Notes under the pieces: model-generated
Told to the model about the DNA's origin: nothing
Databases searched by the model: none
The model's input: only the letters and a program-made list of their open reading frames with translations
Program-made: the position numbers and the translations under genes
Part shown: piece after piece, positions 27,005 through 35,686 of the stretch
Position numbering within the stretch: the stretch's first letter is position 1
Layout: each line of letters begins with the position of its first letter
DNA from: Chitinophaga pinensis
Lineage (GTDB): Bacteria > Bacteroidota > Bacteroidia > Chitinophagales > Chitinophagaceae
Assembly: GCA_945872815.1 (NCBI GenBank)
Contig: CAMCAY010000009.1
Span: 1-63,528, forward strand
DNA length: 63,528 nt
Direction: 5' to 3'

Positions 27005-27120
27005 TAAAGAATAAACAGGATGATTAAAACAGAAAATCATCAATAAATGGTCTAATCAGTTTCAGTATCTATCAAAAATAATTTTATAAGCTAAATAAAT
27101 AAATTTAAAATTCTCTAAAA

Positions 27121-27762
27121 ATGAAAACACTAACAAAAGAAATGCAGGCTTCCATTAGTCCCAATATGGCTTTAGATCTTTTGATTGATGGGAACAAAAG
27201 ATTTGTAAATAATTTAAAAATAAATAGAAATTTACTTCAGCAAGCCAATGAAACATCTGATGGTCAGCATCCATTCGCTGTAATTTTAAGTTGTATTGAT
27301 AGCCGAACCTCTGCTGAATTGATATTTGATCAGGGTTTGGGCGATATATTCAGCGTGAGAATTGCCGGCAATATTGTGAATGAAGATATTTTAGGAAGCA
27401 TGGAGTTTGGCTGTAAAGTAGCCGGCGCTAAATTCATTATGGTATTGGGTCATACTAAATGTGGTGCTATAAAAGGAGCCTGCGATCATGTAGAAATGGG
27501 AAATCTTACTACATTACTAAATAAAATTAGTGATGCTGTGGAAATAGAAAAAGAAACCATTGAAAATAGAAATTCAAATAATAGCATTTTCGTTGAAAAT
27601 GTTGCAGCTAATAATGTTCGATTAGTTGTTAAAAAAATAATGGACGATAGTCCAATTCTAAAAGAGCTGATTTCAAGTGGAAATATTGGTATTGCAGGTG
27701 GTATTCATGATATTTCTACAGGAGTTGTTACTCTTTTCAATGACACTTTGATTGTTCATTGA
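27121..27762 (+). CDS. Beta-class carbonic anhydrase
   Basis: Zinc enzyme interconverting CO2 and bicarbonate. The 213-aa chain has the zinc ligands C58 (in LSCIDSRTSAEL), H111 and C114 (in LGHTKCGAIKG), with the D60-R62 dyad that gates the site. Length and motif spacing are normal for cytoplasmic beta-CA with no signal peptide. It is 116 bp behind the DUF2490 gene, so it may have its own start of transcription or be the last gene of the transporter operon. With SulP upstream it would hydrate CO2 or release CO2 from imported bicarbonate for carboxylases. Confidence 0.93.
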   Translation: MKTLTKEMQASISPNMALDLLIDGNKRFVNNLKINRNLLQQANETSDGQHPFAVILSCIDSRTSAELIFDQGLGDIFSVRIAGNIVNEDILGSMEFGCKVAGAKFIMVLGHTKCGAIKGACDHVEMGNLTTLLNKISDAVEIEKETIENRNSNNSIFVENVAANNVRLVVKKIMDDSPILKELISSGNIGIAGGIHDISTGVVTLFNDTLIVH

Positions 27763-27791
27763 TATTTATTGATACAATTACTACCTCTTTC

Positions 27792-28238
27792 TTAGAGTAT
27801 CTTCACCATTTCCACATGAGGGATGCCGTCTTCGAGATATTCTTCGCTGTCAACAAAAAATCCCAATTGATTGTAAAACTTAATCAAATGACTTTGAGCA
27901 CCAATTCTGATTTTGTTTGTATTGAATTCTGATTGTGTTTTTTGAATTGCAATTTTCATTAAATCCACTCCCAATCCCTTTCTTCTAAAAGAATGATGCG
28001 TAATTACTCTACCTATACTTGCTTCAGAAAATGAAATCCCGGGTTTAATAATTCTTGCATATGCGACTAGTTTTTTCTCATGCCAGCCACATAAATGCCA
28101 ACAATTCAAATCTTTTTCGTCTGTATCATCATACACACAATTTTGCTCTACCACAAAAACAGCATTTCTTAGTGATAAAATACTGTAAAGTTCATTAGTA
28201 TTCAGTTCTTTAAAATATTTGTATGTCCAATGAATCAT
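27792..28238 (-). CDS. GNAT acetyltransferase, ElaA-like
   Basis: Acetyl-CoA-dependent N-acetyltransferase of 148 aa. The opening HWTYKYFKELNTNELYSILSLRNAVFVVEQNCVYDDTDEKD is the ElaA subgroup pattern, and GRVITHHSFRRKGLGVDLMKIAI near residue 88 is the acetyl-CoA binding motif A. The substrate is unknown. The gene lies 15 bp behind rarA on the same strand and is probably co-transcribed with it. Confidence 0.85.
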   Translation of the reverse strand: MIHWTYKYFKELNTNELYSILSLRNAVFVVEQNCVYDDTDEKDLNCWHLCGWHEKKLVAYARIIKPGISFSEASIGRVITHHSFRRKGLGVDLMKIAIQKTQSEFNTNKIRIGAQSHLIKFYNQLGFFVDSEEYLEDGIPHVEMVKIL

Positions 28239-28253
28239 CTTTTAAATTTAAAA

Positions 28254-29513
28254 TCAATAATTATATTTCTCTTTCCATCTTTCTTTTAAAAATCTTCTAA
28301 TTTCTTCTTCACGTGCATTTTTTTGGGGGGAGTAGAATGCAGTACCTGAAATTTCATTCGGAAGAAATTCCTGTAAAATAAAATTGTTTTCATAATTATG
28401 AGCATATTGATAATCTTTGCCATAATTCATGTCTTTCATTAGTTTGGATGGAGCATTGCGTAAATGTAGCGGAATAAATAAATCCCCTTTTTCTCTAACC
28501 GCTGTCAACGCTTCTTCAATTGCCATATAAGATGCATTGCTTTTTAAAGAAGTTGCAAGATATATGGCACATTGAGACAAAATAATTCTGCTTTCGGGAT
28601 AGCCGATAATATTAACTGCCTGAAATGTATTATTGGCAAGTAATAAGGCATTTGGGTTAGCATTGCCAATGTCTTCACTAGCGAATATAAGCATTCTCCT
28701 AGCTATGAATTTTACATCTTCGCCGCTTTCTATCATTCTTGCAAGCCAGTAAACTGCTCCGTTAGGATCACTTCCTCGCATACTTTTAATGAATGCAGAA
28801 ATGATGTCGTAGTGCTGTTCACCCTTTTTATCATACACCGCAACTCTTTTCTGGGCAACATTCATTACTAGTTCGTTTGTAATAGATTCTCCTTCTCTCA
28901 AACTGTCACAAACTATCTCTAGTAAGTTAAGCAACTTCCTAGCATCACCTCCCGATATATTGATAAGCGATTCCGTTTCTTTTAAAATGATATTCTTCTT
29001 AGATATTTCAGCATCTTTTTCCAAAGCAATATTCAATAGCTTAATTAAATCTTTTTCCTCCAATGATTTCAATACATATACCTGACACCTACTCAACAAC
29101 GCACTATTGACTTCAAAGGATGGGTTTTCTGTGGTGGCGCCAATCAAAGTGATGATTCCTTTTTCAACTGCACAGAGTAATGCATCTTGTTGTCCTTTGT
29201 TGAAACGATGAATTTCATCAATAAACAATATGGCGCCATTTTTATTTTTAGCTTCCTCAATAACCTCACGAATATCTTTTACTCCTGAAGAGATAGCGCT
29301 TAAAGTAAAAAAAGGTAATTCAAGCGAATTAGCAATAATACCTGCAATCGTAGTTTTTCCTACTCCAGGAGGTCCCCATAATATCATGGAAGGAATCTTG
29401 CCCTTTTCGATGGATGTTTGCAAAATGCCACCTTTGCTGATGAGATGTTCTTGCCCTATGAGATCAATCAATTGTCGGGGTCTTAAACGTTCTGCTAAAG
29501 GAGGAGTATTCAT
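28254..29513 (-). CDS. rarA: Replication-associated recombination protein A (RarA/MgsA)
   Basis: AAA+ ATPase related to clamp loaders and eukaryotic WRNIP1, working at stalled replication forks. At 419 aa it shows the family opening PLAERLRPRQLIDLIGQEHLI, Walker A LWGPPGVGKTT near residue 47, Walker B LFIDEIHRFNKGQQDALL near 97 and sensor GATTENPSFEVNSALLSR. The C-terminal half (MRGSDPNGAVYWLARMIESGEDVKFIARRM) is the RarA-specific region. Full length. Upstream of its start begins the REP-like repeat region. Confidence 0.95.
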   Translation of the reverse strand: MNTPPLAERLRPRQLIDLIGQEHLISKGGILQTSIEKGKIPSMILWGPPGVGKTTIAGIIANSLELPFFTLSAISSGVKDIREVIEEAKNKNGAILFIDEIHRFNKGQQDALLCAVEKGIITLIGATTENPSFEVNSALLSRCQVYVLKSLEEKDLIKLLNIALEKDAEISKKNIILKETESLINISGGDARKLLNLLEIVCDSLREGESITNELVMNVAQKRVAVYDKKGEQHYDIISAFIKSMRGSDPNGAVYWLARMIESGEDVKFIARRMLIFASEDIGNANPNALLLANNTFQAVNIIGYPESRIILSQCAIYLATSLKSNASYMAIEEALTAVREKGDLFIPLHLRNAPSKLMKDMNYGKDYQYAHNYENNFILQEFLPNEISGTAFYSPQKNAREEEIRRFLKERWKEKYNY

Positions 29514-29531
29514 TCAATAAAAGTAAAGAAT

Positions 29532-30153
29532 AATTTCACTCCTACGGAGTTTTATGGTTGCTCGTTTTTTTTGTAGAGTAATTTCATCCCTACGGGATTT
29601 TATGGTTGATCAATATAGAACAAATGAAACAATTTCATCCCTACGGGAAATTGTAAGTGTTTAATTTTCTTGAATGATTTCAATAATATGGAGTTTTATG
29701 TGTACTTTATATCTTGGAATAGTTTCGGTTTTTTTGAAATCCCGAAGGGATGAAATTAATCTAAAAGGATAAAGTGAAAATATGCAACCCCGTAGGGGTG
29801 ACACTATACAAAAAACCTAGGTAAAGAATACAAACAAACCCCAGAGGGGTTTAATTAATCTAAAAGGATAAAGTACAAATATGCATTCCCGTAGGGGTGA
29901 CACTATACAAATAACCAAGGTGAAGAATACAAACAAACCCCGTAGGGGTTTAATTAATCTAAAAGGATAAAGTGAAAATATGCAACCCCGAAGGGGTGAC
30001 ACTATACAAACAACTAAGGTGAAGAATACAAACAAACCCCGTAGGGGTTTAATTAATCTAAAAGAAACCAACTCCAAAATCTTCAACCCCGAAGGGGTGA
30101 CACTATACAAAAAACCTAGGTAAAGAATACAAACAAACCCCAGAGGGGTGAAA
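29532..30153. repeat. Array of REP-like palindromes (about 12 hairpins)
   Basis: The region between rarA and the transposase holds hairpins with cores such as CCCC-GTA-GGGG. Eight lie about 50 bp apart at 29788, 29839, 29888, 29938, 29986, 30037, 30087 and 30138, as four copies of a roughly 100-bp dimer: type A is followed by TGACACTATAC, type B by TTTAATTAATCTA. One element, ATCCCGAAGGGAT, is at 29739. Three more (29532-29560, 29580-29608, 29631-29657) lie in the opposite orientation (AATTTCATCCCTACGGGA). Linkers are conserved too. The 97-codon open frame across the array is a by-product of its periodicity. Confidence 0.85.
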
Positions 30154-30615
30154 TTAATCTACAAACTCAAAAAGATAATCTTCTTTATATTCAACCTCGA
30201 ATTTTTCCAACAGTTGGATATACTCTTTTTTGAAGTTGGACTTTTTGTGATGCTCTTCCTGATTCAAAATGTAATTATAAACGTTTTTAACCTCAGAGGT
30301 TGCATAAGAGAAAGCTCCAAAGCCTTCCTGCCATTGAAATTTCCCCTTGACTAATTGATTTTCGTTTATAAATTTTGAAGAGTTATTTTTAACATCTCTT
30401 ATCAATTCTGATAAACACATTGATGGTTTCAGCCCAATAAAACAATGGATATGGTCTTCAACTCCGTTAACGATTATTGACTTTTGTCCTTTTGAAGTTA
30501 TAATTCCTGAAATGTACTTGTGCAAATCTTTTCTCCATCTTTTGTCAATTTGTTTCGCTCTACCCTTAACTGCGAAGACTACATGGATGAGTATTTGAGA
30601 ATAAGTATTTGCCAT
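30154..30615 (-). CDS. IS200/RAYT-like Y1 transposase
   Basis: Single-strand-specific HUH nuclease of 153 aa. The HUH pair is in VNGVEDHIHCFIGL (HIH, near residue 55), and the catalytic tyrosine lies in VYNYILNQEEHHKK near residue 115 (YIxNQxxHH pattern). The opening MANTYSQILIHVVFAVKGR is typical of Bacteroidota members. No TnpB partner is present. A REP-like hairpin abuts its 3' end, and the array continues downstream, the arrangement expected for REP-associated tyrosine transposases that act on flanking palindromes. The last codons (FVD, stop) use sequence shared with the repeats. It may be a domesticated enzyme rather than an active insertion sequence. Confidence 0.85.
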   Translation of the reverse strand: MANTYSQILIHVVFAVKGRAKQIDKRWRKDLHKYISGIITSKGQKSIIVNGVEDHIHCFIGLKPSMCLSELIRDVKNNSSKFINENQLVKGKFQWQEGFGAFSYATSEVKNVYNYILNQEEHHKKSNFKKEYIQLLEKFEVEYKEDYLFEFVD

Positions 30616-30686
30616 GATGTTATTACTTTTTTAAAAAATAAAAGTAGTAATAAGCATACTTAACAAAATTCAGTCAATCCAAAAAT

Positions 30687-32519
30687 TTATTCAGTTTTAA
30701 GATTCAGCTTGATTTGCAATTCGTCAAATTGTTTTTTGTCAATGGATGAAGGCGCATCAATCATTACATCTCTTCCACTATTATTTTTTGGAAAGGCAAT
30801 AAAATCTCGAATACTTTCACTTCCACCTAAAATTGAACAAAGTCTGTCAAAACCAAATGCGATGCCCCCATGAGGCGGAGCGCCATATTCAAAAGCGCCA
30901 AGTAAAAATCCAAATTTATGCTGTTGTTCTTCCTCGTCCATTCCAAGTGCAGCGAACATTTTTTGCTGTAATTCTTTTTGATAGATCCTTATGCTTCCTC
31001 CACCGATTTCATTTCCGTTCAGCACCATATCGTAGGCATTTGCTTTGATATTTGCGTAAGGATGTTTTAGATATTCCGAAGGATTTTCTATAACAGGGTT
31101 GTTACTAATCATTGCATGAATGTCTGAAGGCTTGGGCGAAGTAAAGGGATGATGTCTTGCAACCCAACGATTTTCTTCTTCTGCATATTCAAACAATGGA
31201 AAATCCAACACCCATAGTAATTTAAACTCATCGGGTTTGCGTAATCCCAATTGTTGACCTAGATAAAGTCTCAATTCACTGGCAGCTTTTCTGGTTCTTT
31301 CTTCAGCTCCTGCTAATATTAAAATAAGATCACCGGCTTTTGCATTTACAGCATTTGCAATATTTTTCAACTTCTCTTCTGAATAGAATTTATCGACACT
31401 GCTTTTAAACGTACCATCAACATTGCATTTGATGTGAACTAAACCTTTCATTCCAATTTGAGGGCGTTTTACCCACTCCGTTAGTTCATCGGTTTGCTTT
31501 CTTGTATATTCACTGCAACCGGGAGCTTCTATGGCAATAACGGTTTCCGCATCATCAAAAACTTTGAAATCACTTCCGCTTATCAATGAAGAAATGTCAT
31601 TTTGATTTGGAAATGTATGAGCAGGAAATTTTAGATTGCACAATCTCATGTCAAACCTGATGTCGGGCTTGTCATTTCCGTAGGTCCACATGGCATTTTC
31701 CCAACTCATTCTTTCAACAGCATCAGAGTAATCTATATTCTTCACATCTTTAAAAATTCTTTTAATGAGATTTTCAAACATGTTTAAAATATCTTCCTGT
31801 TCTACAAAAGCCATTTCGCAATCAATTTGTGTAAATTCTGGCTGCCTATCTGCACGAAGGTCTTCATCTCTGAAACATTTTACAATCTGATAATAACGGT
31901 CATATCCGCTTACCATTAATAATTGTTTAAAGGTTTGCGGTGATTGAGGAAGGGCATAGAATTGTCCGGGGTTCATTCTGCTGGGAACAACAAAATCTCT
32001 CGCTCCTTCAGGAGTTGATTTGATGAGAAAGGGGGTTTCTATATCCATGAAATTATGTTCATGAAGATAGTTTCTGGCGCTTCTTCCAACTGAGTATCTC
32101 AATTCAAGATTGTTCTTTACCGGCTGTCTCCTCAAGTCAAGAAACCTGTATTTCATTCTTAAATCATCTCCGCCATCTGTTTCATCTTGGATGGTAAAGG
32201 GGGGAGTGATGGATTGATTCAAAATATTAAACTCCGTAATAAAAATTTCAATCTCACCTGTCGGAATATTGTTGTTTTTATTGCTTCTTTCATGAACTAC
32301 TCCATTAGCTTGTAAAACAAATTCTCTTCCAAGCGGATTTGCTTCTAGTTTTTCATTCAGACTTTCAGAAAATAATAATTGGGTTATGCCATAGCGGTCT
32401 CTGAGATCTACAAATGTGATACTGCCAAATTTCCGGACTGTTTGTACCCAGCCAGATAAGGTTACAGATTTATTGACATCTTGTACTCTTAATTCCCCGC
32501 AGGTGTGTGTTCTGAACAT
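30687..32519 (-). CDS. aspS: Aspartate-tRNA ligase
   Basis: Class II aminoacyl-tRNA synthetase charging tRNA-Asp in the cytoplasm. The 610-aa length and domain order are those of bacterial AspRS: N-terminal OB-fold anticodon domain ([25 protein letters not shown]), class II motif 2 ([24 protein letters not shown] near residue 215), the GAD insertion domain at about 290-420, and motif 3 ([15 protein letters not shown] near 555). Start ATG at 32519. An uncharacterised membrane protein gene lies 113 bp upstream on the same strand. Confidence 0.97.
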   Translation of the reverse strand: MFRTHTCGELRVQDVNKSVTLSGWVQTVRKFGSITFVDLRDRYGITQLLFSESLNEKLEANPLGREFVLQANGVVHERSNKNNNIPTGEIEIFITEFNILNQSITPPFTIQDETDGGDDLRMKYRFLDLRRQPVKNNLELRYSVGRSARNYLHEHNFMDIETPFLIKSTPEGARDFVVPSRMNPGQFYALPQSPQTFKQLLMVSGYDRYYQIVKCFRDEDLRADRQPEFTQIDCEMAFVEQEDILNMFENLIKRIFKDVKNIDYSDAVERMSWENAMWTYGNDKPDIRFDMRLCNLKFPAHTFPNQNDISSLISGSDFKVFDDAETVIAIEAPGCSEYTRKQTDELTEWVKRPQIGMKGLVHIKCNVDGTFKSSVDKFYSEEKLKNIANAVNAKAGDLILILAGAEERTRKAASELRLYLGQQLGLRKPDEFKLLWVLDFPLFEYAEEENRWVARHHPFTSPKPSDIHAMISNNPVIENPSEYLKHPYANIKANAYDMVLNGNEIGGGSIRIYQKELQQKMFAALGMDEEEQQHKFGFLLGAFEYGAPPHGGIAFGFDRLCSILGGSESIRDFIAFPKNNSGRDVMIDAPSSIDKKQFDELQIKLNLKTE

Positions 32520-32632
32520 GATAAAAAATCAAAGTTGTAAATAAAAAAATCTAGAGATTGTTTTTGGAAATTATTTCCCCAGATTGATTCTGCAAATATA
32601 AGCCAAAGAAAATCTACCCTTCTATTACTCAT

Positions 32633-33025
32633 TTACATAGTTTCCAATTCATCTTTGTGTCGGGGTTTCCAAATAATATAGTAATACCCCAAAAGACAAA
32701 TACCAATTGAAAAAGGAATCATAGCTAAGTGTTTGAATGTGAACATCCCAAACAATGGCATTGTATCAAATTGTAAAAATTCGCTTATCATCCAATAACT
32801 ATTGGCGGTGATCCATACTGTGATGGCCAAATTATGGCAAAGTTCACTGATTAAATGTCTGGTTCGCCAAGCAATAATGATGGAGATGATTAGGGTTGGT
32901 ACAATCATAATCATTCCCAAAGGACGCCAAATCATACACCAAGCAACATCTTTAAAAAGCCAGAATACTATATGCAGATTTTCCATTTTTCTGAATTTCA
33001 GCGGAATGTTATATACAGGTTCCAT
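32633..33025 (-). CDS. Small four-helix membrane protein of unknown function
   Basis: Not recognised with certainty. The 130-aa chain has four hydrophobic segments: about 17-35 (LHIVFWLFKDVAWCMIW), 36-52 (LGMIMIVPTLIISIIIAW), 65-82 (LAITVWITANSYWMI) and 98-117 (LAMIPFSIGICLLGYYYI). It ends in a charged tail (KPRHKDELETM). A second Met at codon 14 (MENLHIVFW) could be the true start. No catalytic motif. It sits between sucD and aspS without obvious functional link. Confidence 0.55.
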   Translation of the reverse strand: MEPVYNIPLKFRKMENLHIVFWLFKDVAWCMIWRPLGMIMIVPTLIISIIIAWRTRHLISELCHNLAITVWITANSYWMISEFLQFDTMPLFGMFTFKHLAMIPFSIGICLLGYYYIIWKPRHKDELETM

Positions 33026-33052
33026 TAAATTTATTTATAGAGGGTTAAGCAT

Positions 33053-33084
33053 AAAAAAACTCCCATTCAGCAGAATCGGAGTTT
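33053..33084 (-). terminator. Terminator of sucD
   Basis: Read on the minus strand, AAACTCCGATTC pairs with GAATGGGAGTTT around a 4-base loop with one mismatch, followed by seven T. It lies 20 bp after the sucD stop. Confidence 0.75.
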
Positions 33085-33103
33085 ATAAGTTAAAATGAAT
33101 TGA

Positions 33104-33979
33104 TTATTTTTTTATTGCCTCAGCCATAGTCTTTCCAATATCTGCAGGACTTGCAACTACATGAATTCCACATTCTCCCATGATTTTCATTTTTGCAGCT
33201 GCAGTATCATCTGCACCGCCAACGATTGCACCAGCATGTCCCATTCTTCTTCCGGGAGGAGCCGTTTGTCCAGCAATAAACCCTACAACAGGTTTTTTAT
33301 TTCCGGTTGATTGGATATATTTTGCAGCTTCAGCTTCCATTCCACCACCTATTTCTCCTATCATTACAATAGCATCAGTTTCATTGTCGTTCATCAGCAA
33401 TTCTACTGCTTCTTTGGTAGTGGTGCCAATGATAGGATCTCCACCAATACCTATGGCTGTAGATATTCCCAGTCCTGCTTTTGCAACCTGATCAGCAGCT
33501 TCATAAGTTAGCGTACCTGATTTAGATACAATCCCAATTCTTCCCTTTTTAAATATAAAGCCGGGCATGATACCAACTTTACATTCTTCAGCAGTAATAA
33601 CACCCGGACAATTGGGGCCAATCAATCTTGTGTTGGTTCCCTGAAGGTAACTTTTTACTTTAACCATATCTTGAACAGGAATTCCCTCTGTAATACAAAC
33701 CACTAATGCTATGCCGGCTTCAGCGGCTTCCATGATGGCATCTGCAGCAAATGCAGGTGGTACAAATATAATGCTTACATTGGCGCCTGTTGATTTCACA
33801 GAGTCCGCAACTGTATTGAAAACAGGCCTTTCTAAATGACTAGTTCCACCTTTACCAGGAGTAACTCCTCCCACGACATTCGTACCATATTCAATCATTT
33901 GCGTTGCATGGAAAGTACCTTCACTTCCTGTAAAGCCCTGGACAATTACTTTTGAATCTTTGTTGACTAATACTGACAT
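33104..33979 (-). CDS. sucD: Succinate-CoA ligase subunit alpha
   Basis: Alpha subunit of succinyl-CoA synthetase in the TCA cycle, forming ATP or GTP from succinyl-CoA. At 291 aa it is complete: CoA-binding Rossmann segment [35 protein letters not shown] near residue 11, [22 protein letters not shown] near 115, and the phospho-histidine site GHAGAIVGG near 245. The beta subunit gene sucC is not adjacent. A TATCTTTG element on the minus strand at 34025-34018 may drive it. Confidence 0.96.
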   Translation of the reverse strand: MSVLVNKDSKVIVQGFTGSEGTFHATQMIEYGTNVVGGVTPGKGGTSHLERPVFNTVADSVKSTGANVSIIFVPPAFAADAIMEAAEAGIALVVCITEGIPVQDMVKVKSYLQGTNTRLIGPNCPGVITAEECKVGIMPGFIFKKGRIGIVSKSGTLTYEAADQVAKAGLGISTAIGIGGDPIIGTTTKEAVELLMNDNETDAIVMIGEIGGGMEAEAAKYIQSTGNKKPVVGFIAGQTAPPGRRMGHAGAIVGGADDTAAAKMKIMGECGIHVVASPADIGKTMAEAIKK

Positions 33980-34017
33980 ATAATAAATTAGTATAAATAA
34001 GAGAATAAAAATTTTTG

Positions 34018-34025
34018 CAAAGATA
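34018..34025 (-). promoter_or_regulatory. Candidate sucD promoter -7 element
   Basis: TATCTTTG on the minus strand matches the -7 consensus and lies 38 nt ahead of the sucD start. No TTG at the proper -33 distance was found. Confidence 0.4.
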
Positions 34026-34129
34026 AGGGACTTCTTTCAATGCTAAAGCAGTTGGGTATGACTTATGGAAATGTAATATAAACTGACCATTCCGCAATTT
34101 GAATGGGAATGGGAATATTAAAATAGATA

Positions 34130-34915
34130 TTATGGCTTATTGGATTTGCTTTTATCTTCCATCATTCTCAATTGTTTAGCACCCTGCAGGAATTCAGAAG
34201 CAAATATGAAATTGTTCAGATTTTTATTATCTGAAAAAATAATGTCTTCGCTATTGCCAGTCCATTCTTTTTTTCCGTCTTTCAGATATAGAATATTGTC
34301 TCCAATTTCCATTACACTGTTCATGTCATGAGTGTTGATTATTGTAGTCATCTTGTACTCGTGTGTAATGTCAAAGATGAGTTTGTCAATCAACATGGAA
34401 GTTTGCGGATCTAATCCTGAATTGGGTTCGTCGCAAAATAAAAATTTGGGATTGAGGACGATTGCCCTGGCAATACCCACTCTTTTTTTCATCCCACCGC
34501 TAATTTCCGAAGGAAATTTCTTGTTGCTTCCGATTAGATTTACTCGCTCCAGAACTTCGTTTACACGTTTTAATTTGGAAGAAAGGGATTCTTTGGTAAA
34601 CATATCCAAAGGGAATTTCACATTGTCTTCAACAGTCATGCTGTCAAATAATGCTGATCCCTGAAACAACATGCCTATTTGCTGACGCAACATTTTTCTG
34701 TCATCTTCATTCATGTTGGTGAAGCTGATGCCGTCATAAATAATTTCACCTTGATCAGGTTCAAATAAACCAACTAGGCATTTTTGTAAAACCGTTTTAC
34801 CACTTCCACTTGTGCCAATGATCAGATTGGTTTTCCCCGTTTGTAATACATGGCTAACATCGTCGAGTACCAATTTGTCGCCAAAGCGTTTTGTGATATT
34901 TTTAAATTCAATCAT
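34130..34915 (-). CDS. ABC ATPase, MlaF-like (lipid transport)
   Basis: ATPase subunit of an MlaFE-type transporter moving phospholipids between the membranes. In 261 aa: Walker A IIGTSGSGKTVLQ near residue 33, signature ISGGMKKRVGIARAI near 140, Walker B KFLFCDEPNSGLDPQTS near 160 and the H-loop in INTHDMNS. SGGMKKR is the form common in MlaF/Ttg2A. Its permease is encoded 14 bp upstream. No MlaD (MCE-domain) gene follows within the window, so the substrate-binding part must be elsewhere. Tail rich in Lys and Ser. Confidence 0.87.
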   Translation of the reverse strand: MIEFKNITKRFGDKLVLDDVSHVLQTGKTNLIIGTSGSGKTVLQKCLVGLFEPDQGEIIYDGISFTNMNEDDRKMLRQQIGMLFQGSALFDSMTVEDNVKFPLDMFTKESLSSKLKRVNEVLERVNLIGSNKKFPSEISGGMKKRVGIARAIVLNPKFLFCDEPNSGLDPQTSMLIDKLIFDITHEYKMTTIINTHDMNSVMEIGDNILYLKDGKKEWTGNSEDIIFSDNKNLNNFIFASEFLQGAKQLRMMEDKSKSNKP

Positions 34916-34929
34916 GATAAAATGGAGTG

Positions 34930-35667
34930 TTATAAAAGTAAAGCCGCTAAAATATAATCAGCCAGCAATATTACAATACAACTGACCACTACAGATGTTG
35001 TGCTGTTTCTTCCTATTTCAAGTGAGCCTCCTTTTACATTGTATCCATAATAGGCGGGTATGGAGCTGATAATGAATGCAAAAGTATAAGCTTTTATCAG
35101 CGCAAAGAAAACATTATAAGACACAAATGATTCTTTTAATCCACTGTCGTAGCTTTCAGATGAAAGAATTCCAGACATTGAAACAGTGAGTCTGCCCCCA
35201 TAAATTCCCAATACCATTGCTATTACCACCAGCATAGGAATAGTTGTGATGGCCGCTGCGATTTTTGGCAATACTAAATATGTTTTGGTGTTAATACCCA
35301 TGATTTCCAGTGCATCAATTTGTTCACTTACTCTCATGTTGCCGAGTTCGCTCGCAATTTTACTTCCTATCACTCCCGCTAGTACAATACAAATAAGGGT
35401 AGGTGCAAATTCCAAAATAACGGTATCTCTTACAATTTGAGATATGATTGATTTTGAAATAAATGGATTAACAATTTGATAGGCAGTTTGAACAGCACTT
35501 ACTGCACCCATAAAGATTGAAATGATACATACAATTCCCAATGAACCGATTCCTATTTCGGAGCATTGATGCATAAATTCTTTCCAGTATAATTTGGGAT
35601 TTTCAGGTTTGCTGAACATGCCCTTTAACATCAAAATATACCTGCCAAAATGTGCGAAAAAATTCAT
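34930..35667 (-). CDS. MlaE-like ABC permease
   Basis: Membrane subunit of the MCE/Mla lipid transporter, 245 aa with about five to six helices. The conserved permease core is seen: FAPTLICIVLAGVIGSKIASELGNMRVSEQIDALEIMGINTKTYLVLPKIAA, where the EQIDALEIMGI segment is diagnostic for MlaE. It lies between the malic enzyme gene (19 bp upstream) and the MlaF-like ATPase gene (14 bp downstream), so all three appear to share a transcript. Function is retrograde or anterograde phospholipid transport; direction not decidable. Confidence 0.88.
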   Translation of the reverse strand: MNFFAHFGRYILMLKGMFSKPENPKLYWKEFMHQCSEIGIGSLGIVCIISIFMGAVSAVQTAYQIVNPFISKSIISQIVRDTVILEFAPTLICIVLAGVIGSKIASELGNMRVSEQIDALEIMGINTKTYLVLPKIAAAITTIPMLVVIAMVLGIYGGRLTVSMSGILSSESYDSGLKESFVSYNVFFALIKAYTFAFIISSIPAYYGYNVKGGSLEIGRNSTTSVVVSCIVILLADYILAALLL

Positions 35668-35686
35668 TCTATGATTTCAGATGGTT

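Noticed and set aside
29817-30110. 97-codon open frame with repeated RLIKPLRGLFVFFTL units
   Set aside because: It is the translation of the REP-like array; the periodicity follows the DNA repeats, and no start signal or family match supports a protein.
29739-30153. Possible CRISPR array (regular palindromic repeats about 50 bp apart)
   Set aside because: The sequences between hairpins are conserved rather than unique, no cas genes are present, and a REP-type transposase adjoins the array.
34130-35667. Drug-efflux ABC transporter
   Set aside because: The permease has the EQIDALEIMGI motif of MlaE and the ATPase the SGGMKKR form of MlaF, so lipid transport is the better reading.
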